64,000 nt of DNA from Acheta domesticus (GCA_031308135.1 JAHLJT010008756.1:74559821-74623820); one strand, 5' to 3'; positions 10,663 through 22,085 are shown, counted from the stretch's first letter. Notes: generated by a model not told the origin, from the sequence alone. Translations and numbers: made by a program.

Positions 10663-12055
10663 CTAGTGGTGCTACAGAATGGCACAGACTTTCCAGAATT
10701 AGCCAGCTGCGATCTATCGCCGAAATTTTTTTTGACATTTTCTTAATTTTTTGGTTTCCTAATAATAGAAAGGAAATATTATTTTAAGAATATTAGAGAA
10801 CAGTAAAATCTCGTCCTAACTGGCATTTTTTTTGAGAAATTTGGAACCGTTTTTAAGAAAATGGTGTTTCAGCACTACTGTAAATGCAAAATTTGAAGCT
10901 CTTTTTCACAGACATTTTTTGTTTTCGAAAAACTTAATTTGAAGTTATTTGTAGCACTTTAACTCACAAATACAATAGTGTTTATAAATTGATGGAAATG
11001 TGCATATTAACGGTGTGGGAGATCTTTCAAAAAAATACATTTGTGTTGTTTTTGAAAAAAAAAATACAATGAACTTTACGTCTAAAAGAGTGCAATTAGC
11101 ACTATCCGTTCCAAAAGTTTGAAGAAAAAATTTGGAGCCATTTACGAGAAAATGGCGTTGAAAGGTTTCTAAAAATGCGGAATTTTGAGCTAGATTTACA
11201 GAAAACGGTTGAGTTTTGAGAAACTTTATATGACACTATTTAAAGCACATGTAATCGTAAATATAATGTGAATAAATCGCCGCTAATGTAAATATTACAG
11301 ACGTGAAAGACAGATCAAAAAAATACATTGTAATTTATGACAAAAAAGAATAAAGCAAACCACTGTTTATGTCGTCTCGTAGAGTACATTTAGTACTATC
11401 CCTACGAAAAATTTAAAGAACAAATTTGAGCCGTTTTGAAGAAAATATTGTTTTCGTAATTTTCTAAAATTTCACATATTGCACGCAATATTGCGCGAAA
11501 ACGACTAAAATTTTCCAAAACGTGTACTTGATCTTAATCAAAGAACCCCCTTTGGAGAACAAATTTAATTGAAGGAAAAAATCTCTATCTTTAATTTTGT
11601 AGTTGTAGGAAGAGGCCGAAAAAATCCAAACTTTTAGAATTTTCGAAAAATCACGAGTTAATCGTGAAAATTGGATCTATGCCACCTCTACAGGTACATT
11701 TTACTCTGTTTGTACAAGAAATTTAAAGAAAAAAATAGGAGCCGTTTTCGAAAAAATTCTAAAAATGTCCGGGGGACTTCATGTAAAGTACCCTAAATTG
11801 TGAAAGAAGCTTTTCAAAATCGATGGAACCAGTTCGACCGACGAGTATTCATTTTGGAAGGAATCGTATGGTATGGTTTAGGCGCTAGTGTTGACGGACG
11901 GACGTTTAGAAAAAAACCTCTGTTTCGGTATCAGGTGCCCCCAAAACGTGCATTTCCGTTAAAATCTTGAAATTAATTTTCCGCAGCATTACATAACTTT
12001 CCCTATATTACGTATTATTGCTCCGTATATACGTACGTATACGGGAAGTAATAAT
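10663..12055 (+). mobile_element. Four-subunit tandem repeat element (longest copy) with terminal hairpin
   Basis: The copy begins CTAGTGGTGCTACAGAATGG. It then contains four degenerate subunits marked by a common anchor (TTGGAACCG at 10841, TTGGAGCCA at 11132, TTTGAGCCG near 11424, TAGGAGCCG at 11736), giving spacings of about 291, 292 and 312 bp. Each subunit repeats the order: short ACTATCC-type motif, A-rich GAAGAAAAAATT, anchor, AAAATGG, TTTCTAAAAATG. After the last subunit come GGGGGACTTCATGTAAAGTACC, about 250 bp of unique sequence and an imperfect palindrome, ACTTTCCC (11996-12003) to GGGAAGT (12043-12049). No protein is encoded. Related copies occur at 39251, 44970 and 52380 (minus), with diverged relatives near 28300 and 54100. 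The family was not recognised. Confidence 0.8.
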
Positions 12056-12598
12056 AGTTAAATGCATTTTTGTTGATAATTGTAGTAACAGTTAACAATT
12101 TTTAAGAAAACAACCGCATCCTCTTCTGTTGAAGCGCCGTAGAGGATTACTGTGCTTCTTTCGTATTCCCAGAAAAAAGATTACCATTTCAGACGTAACT
12201 TCTCAATATGTAACGTACTGCGCGCGTCATTTGAATTCTCTTACCCCGCGTGTCTCTACTTCTGACACAGTTGACGCCATGCCACAGCAAGGCTGCAAGA
12301 AAACTCTTTCCCTGTAATATTTTGCTATTCACGTTTTGCGTTATGAAGCAGAAACGTTTTTGATAGTCTTGGAGTGTAAAGAACTATGTATATACACTGT
12401 ACTCTGAACTTGCTGAAACAATGAAGTGTTAATGTATTTGAGTTATTGCAGTATCATATGAGAGTATTTTACTTGCTGTTCTTGAGCAGTGCTACTTTTT
12501 GGACAACCATTTTATATGGGTTTTTGCTGCTTCAGCTGCATTTTTTCTGCTGCAGTTCTCTAGTAACTACTGAAAATTGTGATTCAAAGCTGTAAGAC
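12056..12598. other. Unassigned sequence
   Basis: The 62-codon frame at 12129-12317 has no recognisable domain. No repeat or RNA gene was identified. Confidence 0.4.
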
Positions 12599-12906
12599 AG
12601 GGGGATGTGGGTAGAGGGGGTGGGGGAGGGGGAAAGAGACGGAGAGAGGGGGTCGTAGACAGACACAGGAGAGAGACTGAAAGAGAGCGACACTGAGAGA
12701 GCCAGGGAAAGAGAAAGAAACAGAGGGACGAAAGAGACATAGAGAGACAAACACAGAGAAACAGAAAACAGAGGTAGAGACGCTTAGAGAGAAATAGAAA
12801 TAGAAATAGAGATAGACTGAGAGATAGAGAGAGACAGACACACAGAGGTAGAGAGACAGAGACAGAAAGAAACTCAGATAGATACAGAGAGAGACACAGA
12901 GAAGTT
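12599..12906. repeat. Polypurine (GA-rich) low-complexity tract
   Basis: About 300 bp in which the plus strand is almost all purines, built from degenerate GAGAGA, GACAGA and AAATAGA words. The long minus-strand frame across it (128 codons, Ser/Leu/Tyr-rich) is a by-product of the CT-rich complement. Long purine strands with mirror symmetry can form triplex (H-DNA) structures; that is inference. Confidence 0.9.
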
Positions 12907-13839
12907 TCTTTTTCACTATGATTGAAAATGAAAGAAAATGGACAACGCCGGGTATTTGGCTAGTATTCAATGTAAAGATAATAAACTAGCGTACCCTTGC
13001 GAGAACTCTCGCATGCTATACCCCACCCTCTTCCATATTTTTCCATTTCCATATTAAGCCTGTAATATATATTTTTCTTCAAGATCCTCTTATCCTCTAT
13101 CTCTTGTTCTATATGCCACCTTGTAATTGGTAACAATGTAATACACTCCTGTCAATACAAACTATTCTTATTTAACTTTATTATCGAGAAAAGAGATACA
13201 CCCGTGTAATTCAGTCGCATGGAATATCAAATAATGAATAATTTCACAAAAATTGCATATTCTACAGGCTCTGAACAGGTGGGGTAGCATTGAGAAGCGT
13301 CGTACTAGCAAAAATGCAATAAAATGGTCACGAAGATCTCATCATGTATATTATGGTGTGAGGAACATTTCTTTGAAGCCGTTGGCCTCGAAATTTTAGT
13401 TTTTACTACACCAAAACGCTTCGTTTAGGAGTTATTTAACGATATAGATTCAAAAAAAAAAATCCTGTCATGTGTTGCGGTGTCAAAGTGCAATTCGTCA
13501 CATCTCCATGAAATTCTCTTTCTTTAGAGGCTTCATTTATAAAGACTGGTTGCGTTTGAGAGCCGCAAAGGGAAAGTATACTACTGAAATAATATAGGGG
13601 ATGATACACTTTTCAATTTCTCTTCACAAAACAAGAAAAAGGACGAAATTTATTTTGAATTATATTTATTGGTATGTAAATTTGTATTTATTATTATGAT
13701 AATATCTTAAATGCAAGGGATGTTTCATTTTCATACTCATTTTGATTAAATGTTTGATTTGATGTTCAATATTTTAAAGTCCTTAGGGGACCTCTTTGCT
13801 TAGTCATGCTTGGAACTGTATAAAGATATCAGTTCGACC
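12907..13839. other. AT-rich sequence, nothing recognised
   Basis: No domain-bearing frame, RNA gene or transposon end was seen. A small GCGAGA/TCTCGC hairpin lies near 13000. Confidence 0.45.
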
Positions 13840-14062
13840 CGGAGCACCCTAGTCCCGAAGACCACATTGGTCGGGGTGGCGCGGCGGGTGCGTCGTTCCA
13901 TGGGCAGGTGCGTGTCTCTTGTCGCGCTGCTCGGGACGGGCTGTAGGTGACGCGTTGCGACGCCCCCCCCCCCCGCGGCGCCGGAAGCACCTGCGCGAGG
14001 CCCAACGGAAGTGGCCGCTGCCATCGCTGTCCCGCGTGCTCAAGGATTCGAACCCGCAGCAT
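13840..14062. other. GC-rich island with a C homopolymer
   Basis: About 220 bp of GC-rich DNA containing a run of about 12 C residues (about 13962-13974), directly followed by SINE family A sequence. A GATTCGAACCC near 14046 resembles the B box of a tRNA-like SINE head read on the minus strand, but no matching A box was identified. Open frames on both strands are compositional. Confidence 0.5.
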
Positions 14063-14109
14063 TCGCACTACATCACCACCATCATTCTAACCATCATCAT
14101 CGGCAGTTG

Positions 14110-14263
14110 AAATAGCTGGCCATGATTAAATTGGTGATTAAAGCGGCCGCCGTGGTTTCCGATCAATCCCAGGAAATGCTGGAGCAGTACCCAGATAAAC
14201 AGGCCGTGGACCGCGCACGATATTTCCTTCATCTTCTGTGTCCTATCCTCACGCTTTTACGTA

Positions 14264-14294
<31 letters not shown>

Positions 14295-14575
14295 GCGCGC
14301 GCGCGCGCGTACTACACTACCACACGTGTTGGGAGACCATTCGGGAGCTCAGAGCTGGACCCGGCTGGGGCGGTGCCCCGCTGTTGGGAGATACTTGGTT
14401 GAGGGAAATCTCCCTAGCCGACGGTCGGTCTCGGATCTCGCCATCCGGAGGTGGTGGGGGAAGACTATCGCCACCTTCCATGGAGAAAAATGTGCACTAC
14501 ACTTGCAAGACTAATGTCCTCAGCAGTTGACGCTCCCTAAATCAATCATCAATAGCTAACAATCAATCATCACTC
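14110..14575 (+). mobile_element. SINE family A copy, internally deleted, with CA/GC microsatellite
   Basis: The copy shares the family A motifs AGCGGCCG, GTGGTTTCCGATCAA, GGAGCAGTACC, GGGAGCTCAGAGCT, GGGAAATCTCCCT and the tail ACTAATGTCCTCAGCAGTTGA, followed by repeated AATCAATCATCA. The tRNA-like head is missing and the 5' part is compressed. At the position where other copies have ACTTACACTTAC, this copy has expanded into (CA)n followed by (GC)n (14266-14312). Confidence 0.75.
14266..14312. repeat. Perfect alternating purine-pyrimidine tract (CA)n(GC)n
   Basis: Forty-seven consecutive bases alternate pyrimidine and purine without interruption. About 14 CA units run into ATGCGCGC and a (GC)n run. 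Such tracts favour left-handed Z-DNA; that property is general knowledge and was not tested here. It arose inside a SINE. Confidence 0.92.
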
Positions 14576-14584
14576 AAATCTGGT

Positions 14585-15310
14585 AAAGATCAAGCATTGA
14601 GAACACGGAATTTTGATACAGCGTTTCTCGAAATTTACCAGGACGATAAATGCCGCATTTGTCAGCAACAAGTGTCGTTTCAGATTGCCTAATGTTAATT
14701 AAGTTCGAGTATCTGAAAAGACACGTTATTATCTGTAGTTACCTCCATTAACGAATCTGTAACGCATATAAAATTCCGAACACATGATTCAGGTGGTACA
14801 CTCACCAAAAACTCGTGGACTGTGTCGTAGCCTCTTCTAGTTCAGAGCTCTATTAGAGGGGGGTCTATGGCTGTGTACAAAATTGCCCAACTAACAAATG
14901 AACATTAATCTTAGATAGTAGCAAACAAACCCGATGTTTATTCGCGATGTGGAGAAAAAATTTGACTACTTGTTGTTCCATGCGACCAGAAAGTTCTAAT
15001 CAAAGAGGTAGAGATACGTCTTAAATACCAAAGTTTGGAAATTGACATCTGACTTATAATAGAGAAAATAATGTAAGTTTGGGAAATGCATAACGTCGCA
15101 TAATTAGAAATAGTCCGTACATTAGGCAAAGTACTGTAGGGGGCCCAGTCACTGAATCTGCTCCTTAGGGAGCTGATTGCAGTCTGAAGTAGACTGAATA
15201 TTTAGCAGACACTTAATTTGGGAGGACGATGATGGTAATAATAATAATAATAATGATAATTACAATAGTTTTAATAGTGATAGTTTAGATAATAATATTA
15301 ATAAAGTCAA
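14585..15310 (+). pseudogene. LINE 3' end, restriction-like endonuclease type, decayed copy 1
   Basis: Readable fragments include DDKCRICQQQV (a CCHC-type zinc motif), followed in other phases by sequence aligning with the 43470 copy, including a degenerate equivalent of its KEAEKRLK...LEIE segment (EVEIRLKYQSLEID near 15000-15045). Many frameshifts and stops are present. The order zinc motif, then PD...D...K region, then KY-LEIE is that of the C-terminal endonuclease of R2/R4-type non-LTR retrotransposons. The 3' end runs into (TAA/ATA)n at about 15236-15310, as for copy 2. It is 5'-truncated and dead. Confidence 0.6.
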
Positions 15311-17470
15311 TAATATTAATAATTCTAGCAGTTCAAAGTATTAAATAGGATCACGTTCAAAACTCAGTGGTAAAGGAAATCTAGGCAAACTGGAAGACCC
15401 GTTTTCGTTTTCCGATCGGAGAAGCAGATGCTTTGGACTGTTTGAATTGATAATTTTCACGAAATTTAACAATTACATGCAAATACGTTTTTCGTTTTGA
15501 AATTATGTACTACTGTTGCAACCCCAGAGCTTCTCAGCATGAGTAATTGCTGTAAATAATGTTTTACTCTTCAAAGAATGGACTGCCCCAGCAGGGAATT
15601 GAACTCGAATCTTGCGGTATTGACCTGTTTATCCCTCTCCTGGTATATAACAATTACATCATGCTTAGTAGGTAGGGGGTTGCAACGGTAGTTGACTATT
15701 GCTAAACAAGAAACATATTCCCACATTAAACTTTGAACTGTAACCAGGTGGTGAAATGCGCATTAAATCGCCGACGGGCTCTTATCTCCTCAAGACTGTT
15801 CGAAGTATCTCGGTAACTCAAGTGGTTGGAACTACAGAACGTATACCGGTACGCACTCGATGAAACAAGTCCGTTATTATTTGGGAAACTGAAATTAACT
15901 CGTTGACTACATACATGCAAATTATAAATGTCCAGAAACAATTTCAAGTAACCCCGTTTCCAAAGTAACATTAAAAAAAAAACAAAAATACATAACGCAT
16001 TCAAAATGTGCAATTATTTTGCAATTTTGGGGATATGTGTATTTTTTGCCAAAAAGTCTTAAATAAACATAAAAATCAATTCTAAGGTTTGGACAACAGG
16101 GAGTCAGAGAGTTAGGGACTGCAACACATCACTTTTGAGTTCTACAACTACGTAAAAAGTAGATTTATTTCAATTTGTATAATTAGTAACCAGGACAATA
16201 TTTACTCAAACATATGCAGTAACAACATAGGAAAAATGTGACCATCCGTGTCTCGTCATTAATGTAAGTTTTAAAACGCGAGTTTTTCGTAAGTAATTTT
16301 AAACAGGGATTTATAATATTTACGTAAGGCGTTGGGGTCCTTTCAAGATTTTCAGGGGTCGCAGACTCCCTGGCCCTCTCCCCTCTCCAAACGCCAGGGT
16401 TCATTTTAAATACAATATACTTTGAGGCATAAGAACAGATATTGCTACCAATATCTGGATGGTCCACAAATTCAGAATTGTGCGACATATACATAGTATT
16501 TGAAGCAGGGGAGTTTATTAAAAGACCTACCCGCTTTTATTTATTTAATATTTAAAACTGTTTAAAAATCTGAATATGACATGTCGGGGAGAAGTACAAA
16601 GCTATAACACGAGCGCGCCATTTCTGTTAACTTCACAAATCCACGAACTCAACATTAAAAGACAGCGGTATGAGGAATCTTTTCGATATTTGTACCATGT
16701 TACGGAGGAAATCACCTAGAAAGCCTTAATGTTTGTCACAGAGGCAACGCACCTCTTCTTCAAGGGTTGTAAAGCTTTTTAAAATATGAGTATTGCACAA
16801 ACTAATGAAAGGAAGTGCAAAAGTCGTACGTTGAATTATATGCTATAAAATGGTGCAACGCACCACTACATCTTCCATGACGTGAGTAGCTGAGATAATC
16901 CTTATCAAACAACTCATTTGCACAACATTTTACATGAGTTATATTTTATTTTGGTACACTTATCAATACAATGTCCGTAAACAGTGCGAGTGATTCATTC
17001 TGTTTTGGCATATTCCTCTTTCATGACTAATACTGTAGACTCCCGCAAATTTAATAGAATCAATAGATACATAAAATGATTTGAGATTTTTTTAATGTTG
17101 TCCTTAAAGGAGTACAACCAGACAAAACAAATACAATATAGCTTTACAGAAGGTGAATGCAATCTTGTTTTACTCACCACAACATGATCTTGTAATAGCA
17201 GTTTTCGCACTTATAATGCCACCTGTCTACACAATACGAACGTTTTTATTAGTGGTTTGAAAAACAGTCTTGATATAGGGCTATGGAAAATGAGATCAAA
17301 TGGAATCATGTATTGATCACGGTATCACATTTATTGGCAATTCATTATATATTCTGAAGTCTTTCCAAGGAACCTAAATCAATTTAAATCCTTGCGTCAT
17401 CCAATTTGTGACCTTAGCATGTTAGAGTTAGCCAACTGGGAAGACCCACTGAAAAGACAAATAAATTTAC
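15311..17470. other. Mostly unassigned, with a possible tRNA-like SINE fragment
   Basis: Around 15585-15690 the minus strand contains AGTTCAATTCCCTGCTGGGG, which resembles a tRNA B box and T arm. The rest of a tRNA or SINE could not be traced, so this is only a possible SINE head. Elsewhere there are short frames (15726-16013 and 16183-16494, minus) with no recognisable domain. Nothing else was seen. Confidence 0.4.
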
Positions 17471-17760
17471 CAGCTAACGTGGTTCACGGCATCAACTAAT
17501 GCCACTGCAGTGCCCCTGACTGGGAGACCAATGGTTCGAGTCCCGACGTGACAGGATTTTCGACCCTAGCTACATAGCTAGGTCGAATGCAGTCACTGTC
17601 TGGAGGACAATTCTAGCAGCAGGCTGCTCTGATTGGTAGTTTTTCGTGATTTCTTTGATCAACACCAAGGGAATGCTAGAGAAGTACCCTATCAAACAGG
17701 CCACAGACCGTGCGCGAGATTTCCTTCCTCATCTTTGATCTATACTCATCCTTTCGTCCA
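17471..17760 (+). mobile_element. SINE family A, 5' half
   Basis: The tRNA-like head shows CACTGCAGTGCCCCTGAC and the B box GGTTCGAGTCCCGAC. The body matches the 3164 element through CTAGCTACATAGCTAGGTCG, GCAGGCTGCTCTGATTGGTA and ATCAACACCAAGGGAATGC to TTTCCTTCCTCATC. The 3' half is displaced to 17941-18182. Confidence 0.78.
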
Positions 17761-17940
17761 CAAGGAGGGAGAAAGTTAAAAAAGAAAATTTTGGGATGTG
17801 TTTTTCAATGGCGTCTAACAAAAATTAGAGTGGGAGGACTCATTTTGTCAGCTTACGAGTGAAAATATGTCAAGTGAAGAGTTTGAGCTTTGACAAAACT
17901 TAACACTCTGTGTAGAAAACTATCCAATCTTAGTCTCACT

Positions 17941-18178
17941 ATATGGAACCAGTCAGGAGCTAAGAGATTGTCCCAACCTCAGTATCACCGGGTGGGACAG
18001 TCAGGAACTAAGGAATTGTTGTGGCGGTGTCCCTCTGGGGACATTTCACGTTACTTACGAAAGTGCAATGGTCGTATTAGCTAACGGAAATGTGGCACTG
18101 GGGCAGTGTCCCTTTGGGGAGGTATGTGTAGGAGTAACCTTGCAAACTCACGTGTAGGTCGGAGCCGAATCTTACGTT

Positions 18179-18228
<50 letters not shown>
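17941..18228 (+). mobile_element. Rearranged SINE family A 3' half ending in (GA)n
   Basis: Two partial, imperfect repeats of the SINE 3' half are visible (CAGTCAGGAGCTAAGAGATT, then CAGTCAGGAACTAAGGAATT; two GTGTCCCT-TGGGGA segments). GTGTAGGTCGGAGCCGAATCT follows, which matches the GTCGGCGCCGAATCT motif of other copies. A pure (GA)n microsatellite fills 18183-18228. It looks like an internally duplicated, decayed SINE tail. Confidence 0.55.
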
Positions 18229-18231
<3 letters not shown>

Positions 18232-18319
18232 CACTTTCAATTCCCGAAAATTAACTTTGTCTATATCTACGAGCGGACTAATGACGGACACACAAAATAA
18301 TAAATAAATCAATGAATCC

Positions 18320-18545
18320 ACCCGCGCTCCGGGTCTGAGGTCTAGGTCGCGGCGTGCGTGTCCAGAGGCGCCTGCAGACGCCAGAGGTCGTTTGAGAACG
18401 TGCCCATGCGGGCGGTGTCTCGAGGATGCACCACAGAAGCACCCTTGAGCGTTCTCTGGCGGTCCGCGATGCGGGCGCCCGTCCCTTTACGCTGCCGTGG
18501 GCGAGTTTATCGTGTCAGCCCATGGACCTATTCCAGAAGGGGGCA
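18320..18545. other. GC-rich island
   Basis: GC- and CpG-rich sequence (GGTCGCGGCGTGCGTGTCC, GATGCGGGCGCCCGTCCC) sits between AT-rich flanks. Short open frames are present on the plus strand but none has a recognisable domain. Weak local similarity to the island at 150-340 (CAGACGCCA, GCTCTGGCGG-like) was noticed and needs alignment. Confidence 0.5.
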
Positions 18546-18889
18546 GGGAGGTTTTTTATTGGACGACACGCACTACAATGAACCAAATTCTACAAGTCAA
18601 ATTGAGGAGAAAAAATAAACAAGTTAAAAGTAGATTACACAGAATATTTCAATTTGTTGAAGATCGAATTCCTGGGAGCAATAAGAGACATACGGCATTT
18701 GGAAGACTGATAGACACTGAAAATATTTATTTATTAATTTATTTATCAATAATTCTTCAATTTATATATTTGTGTGAATATAGTAACAACTGTACGCGAC
18801 TCTTTTTTGGAAGGAAGTTGTCTCTACATTTCTCACCTGGAAGGAAAACATGGGCATTCTTTGAATTTGTGAAACCAGGGCAACCGGAG

Positions 18890-18982
18890 GATCTGATCGA
18901 TCCCATCCGATCTGATCGATCCCATCGGATCTGATCGATCCCATCGGATCTGATCGATCCCATCGGATATGATCGACAACAG
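18890..18982. repeat. 19-bp GATC-rich minisatellite
   Basis: Four units of GATCTGATCGATCCCATCG start at 18890, 18909, 18928 and 18947, followed by a diverged fifth from 18966. The first unit differs by one base at its end. Each unit contains GATCTGATCGATC, so GATC recurs densely and the array is partly self-complementary. The overlapping minus-strand frames rich in GIDQIRWDRSD-type repeats are translations of this array, not a protein. Confidence 0.95.
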
Positions 18983-19440
18983 ATCTGAACGATCATGTAG
19001 CAAAACTGATGACCCAGGAAATAACATTTCCATGGTAGATTAAAAATTATATCACGAGGAAGGTGTCAAAACTTTCATCCACTACTTAATGACCACTACT
19101 TCGGATTGAATCCACTAATTTTGAATAACGAAAACAATAACATGTTACTTCTAGAATTAACCGGATTATCACTCCATCTGTAACATTCAACATCTTTTGT
19201 TTATAAATGTCATTCCCTTCTCACCCATATCTCTAGGATCTCTGGAATTTATAAGGGGATCTTATTCCAACAGTATTCTTTTCCCATTGTAATAATAATG
19301 AATGTCAATTTTCGTATGCAAATGTCGGAACACAAGCACAAACATGAACACATCCATCTATATTTTTATATATCAAAATTTCGTAAATTTGTGCGTTTCT
19401 GAGGCAGTGTTTAAACAGATAGTGAGATAAATTAAAAGTA
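18983..19440. other. AT-rich sequence, nothing recognised
   Basis: No domain, RNA gene or repeat boundary was identified between the minisatellite and the SINE at 19441. Confidence 0.4.
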
Positions 19441-19735
19441 CTGAAGGTACTGTCATGTCCTATGACTCGATAGCCCGCTATGGGTCTTGGCCGACCAGCG
19501 GTGACCCAGCCTCTCGGTCATGGGATAAGGGGTTCGTGTGGTTAGCACGAAGACAGCCCTTCATCGTATATTCTAGTCTTCATAACGTGGGCTTCCTCGT
19601 CGTCAAACATCATTAGATTCTGGGAAATTTGTAAGGAAAGTGCACAGTTATAATTTACCCAGCCGGGAATCGAACCCGGGATTGCGCCGTCGAAAGCGAG
19701 CACGCTATCCAACGAGCCACCTAGTCGGACATTAA
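19441..19735 (-). mobile_element. tRNA-derived SINE (family C)
   Basis: Read from 19735 downward, the head contains GGTGGCTCGTTGGATAGCG (A box region) and GGGTTCGATTCCCGG (B box with a paired T arm), spaced as in a tRNA. The acceptor ends do not pair (GACTAGG against CTGGGTA), so it is a tRNA-derived SINE head and not a functional tRNA gene. The body extends to about 19441 and includes two motifs, CCCGCTATGGGTC and GGTTCGTGTGGTTAGCACG, as read on the plus strand. Confidence 0.72.
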
Positions 19736-21794
19736 AGGTACTACTACTACTAATAATAATTATTATTATTAGATGAAAGTACGCAAACCGTTTTGTTTTT
19801 GAATAATTTTGAATCCAATTTTCTGCACAATGAAATCACAATGTATGCAAAGCATACTTACTTAGTTATACAAATGTCATGTTTATTTATTATTATGGTC
19901 CAATAGTTTGCGAGAAAATTATTTGATTCTTAAACATTTCATTTTGTAGATTTTTAAAGAAGGTTTCCTAATGTGAGCCCTCCCGCACACGCTTAAGAAA
20001 GAGTAAACATAATTGAAATAAGAGATTGAAGTCAGTATAATTTTACAAAAATATAAGTTTAACTTCTTATACATAAGAAATTGTCTTATGTCTTCCACAT
20101 GCACCAAATATTAAAGTGCGACAAAAATAACATACATATGCATCTTTTTCCGCCCCCGCACATTCTACATGAGCCCAGAGTGAACACATTAGGTACGTCA
20201 TTCATAGTTCTCCTACAGATCTCTGGAAATTCTACATTGAAAAATATGCACTCTACGTAATCTTAACCTGAGGGAAGATATCCTTGACGGAACTTTCAGT
20301 TCGGAAGAGTCAGAGGAAATGTCATTCGATTTATCGCTGGAGATAGAATCATCCTTTTGCTTTATGTTTAACTTCAGAATTACCGTAAGAGTCGCTTTCA
20401 CCATTGCTTCATTAAGCTTGCTTTGCTAAACTGGCTCAAAATTTAAGCTCTAAACTTAAACGAGCTTAAGGCAAACGCATTTCACCAGTCACCAGTCAGG
20501 CGATCTAGCGGCGCGGCTCAGCTAAGCGGGTTTCGTGCGTCTTCCGCTAATGTTGGCAACACCAGAAAGTAAATACATCACGTTCTGCACGTTCTTTACC
20601 ACAGTTGTCTCCATAGTTCTGACGTTGTTTGTAATATTTCTTGGACCACCATCGTTTGGTTCAGTCCTTATAGTGTGCTGATAGTGTGTGAATTTATTTT
20701 TGTCCATTGTTTATTCTCTCAAATTATTTTACGATCGTTATTAATATTTGTGTTTGAATTACACTGCACTCTTGAAATGAATGTTATAGACTTATTATTT
20801 ATAGAAGGAGATAAGCTATTTTGTAATGTAATAAGATTATTGTAAAATTACAGCCCTGAAAGTTGTCTTGTGCGTGCCGGATTGAAATACACTTCAGTTA
20901 GTTTATCTCCTTATAGTATAACAGTAAGTAGCCAAATTAATAAATATTAAAAAACAATTATAGAGGTATTTATATTACAAAAAGCTGAAACAATTTGCTT
21001 ATGAAATTTCTTATAATATTTTAGTTAAACAATTTAATCTAACTACTCTTGCCAATAGAAGAGCTGAACAATTGCTTTTATTTAAAATAGTTAATGGTCT
21101 ATAAAATAACCGTATTGCTGTCTCAATTGTTATTTAATGCACGAGTATCAAATTTAAGAGGGCGAGAATTATTATATTTTAATGAACAAATACATCGCAC
21201 AAACATTCACCACTTTTGAGAATGTCTTCTAAATTCAATGAATTGAGTATAGTTGGGGAATTAGACTTCAGTTTTTCTTTTCTAAAATGTAAACAAAATT
21301 TAAATAAAATATTGAATGATCACTAAATGCGGATATATTATTTTAAGTATTGCTCGCTATCATGTCCAGATTATTTTGAAGACACGTTTTCCATTTTTGT
21401 AATATTGCCATTGTGAGCTCATTTTTGTTATATTCTTATTTTTTGTAATGGCTGTTTTAAAGACATACCTTTTCCCATTTTTTTTTTATCTCACTGGTGT
21501 GTTATGTTTTATCAATTTTTGTAAAAATAAGTATTCTTGTGATTGGATTTCTGAGATTTACTTTCGTGATTTCATTTGAAATTGTTGATTTTCGTTTTTT
21601 GTTTTTTTCTTCTACTACCTACTGTAAATGGGACCTGGCCCTGTGGTGGGTAATTAATAGACATCGGATGTTTAGGGAAATGCTTAATTTTTTCTAACGA
21701 ACTTATTTACAAGCTGATAATATATGTGCACAAATCATGACAAATGATGCCACTTGATGAAGTTTTAGTATAATGCTTATTTTTGCTTATTTTA
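19736..21794. other. AT-rich sequence, nothing firmly recognised
   Basis: Minus-strand frames at 20213-20404 (SSDKSNDISSDSSE acidic/serine stretch) and 20522-20707 were inspected. The acidic stretch resembles the N-termini of some Harbinger-type insect proteins, but this is too weak to call. A TTAAGCTC/TTAAACGAGC-rich patch at 20400-20480 resembles sequence at 23080-23240. No other feature was seen. Confidence 0.4.
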
Positions 21795-21866
21795 GCATAA
21801 ATGCCTTTTTTTGCATAAATGCCTTTTTTTGCATAAATGCCTTTTTTTGCATAAATGCCTTTTCTT
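21795..21866. repeat. 18-bp tandem repeat, four units
   Basis: GCATAAATGCCTTTTTTT repeats four times (21795, 21813, 21831, 21849) with one substitution in the last unit. It lies about 220 bp upstream of the hAT-like remnant. GCATAAATGCC-type and GCCTA...TTTTGCC-type words recur after that remnant (about 22430-22470), so the array may derive from the transposon's non-coding part. Confidence 0.93.
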
Positions 21867-22085
21867 TAGAATGCTTGCACGTTTTTCCATTTTATTTATT
21901 ATTTTTATAAACAATGCTAGGATATCAGAAAATCAGCCATGGTCTAACCTGACCATTCATTACGAAACCTTCAATTCACATATTTGTATTTTGAAATACG
22001 AGAGAATTCCTGAAAGTATGCCAACATATTTTTCTCCATTTCCCTATTTCATAAATACCACCCCTGTTTTGGAGAAAATGGTCGA

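Noticed and set aside
12584..12970. 128-codon Ser/Leu/Tyr-rich minus-strand frame resembling a membrane protein
   Set aside because: It is the translation of the CT-rich complement of a polypurine tract; the hydrophobic look is compositional.
14122..14514. 130-codon plus-strand frame
   Set aside because: It reads through a SINE and its CA/GC microsatellite (THTHTH, RARAR runs).
18757..19033. Frames encoding repeated IRSDGIDQIRWDRS-type peptides
   Set aside because: They are translations of the 19-bp GATC minisatellite in three phases.
19660..19735. Functional tRNA gene on the minus strand
   Set aside because: A and B boxes are good, but the acceptor strands do not pair and a SINE body follows.
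21795..21866. CRISPR-like repeat array
   Set aside because: Units are contiguous 18-bp tandem repeats without spacers, in a eukaryotic context.
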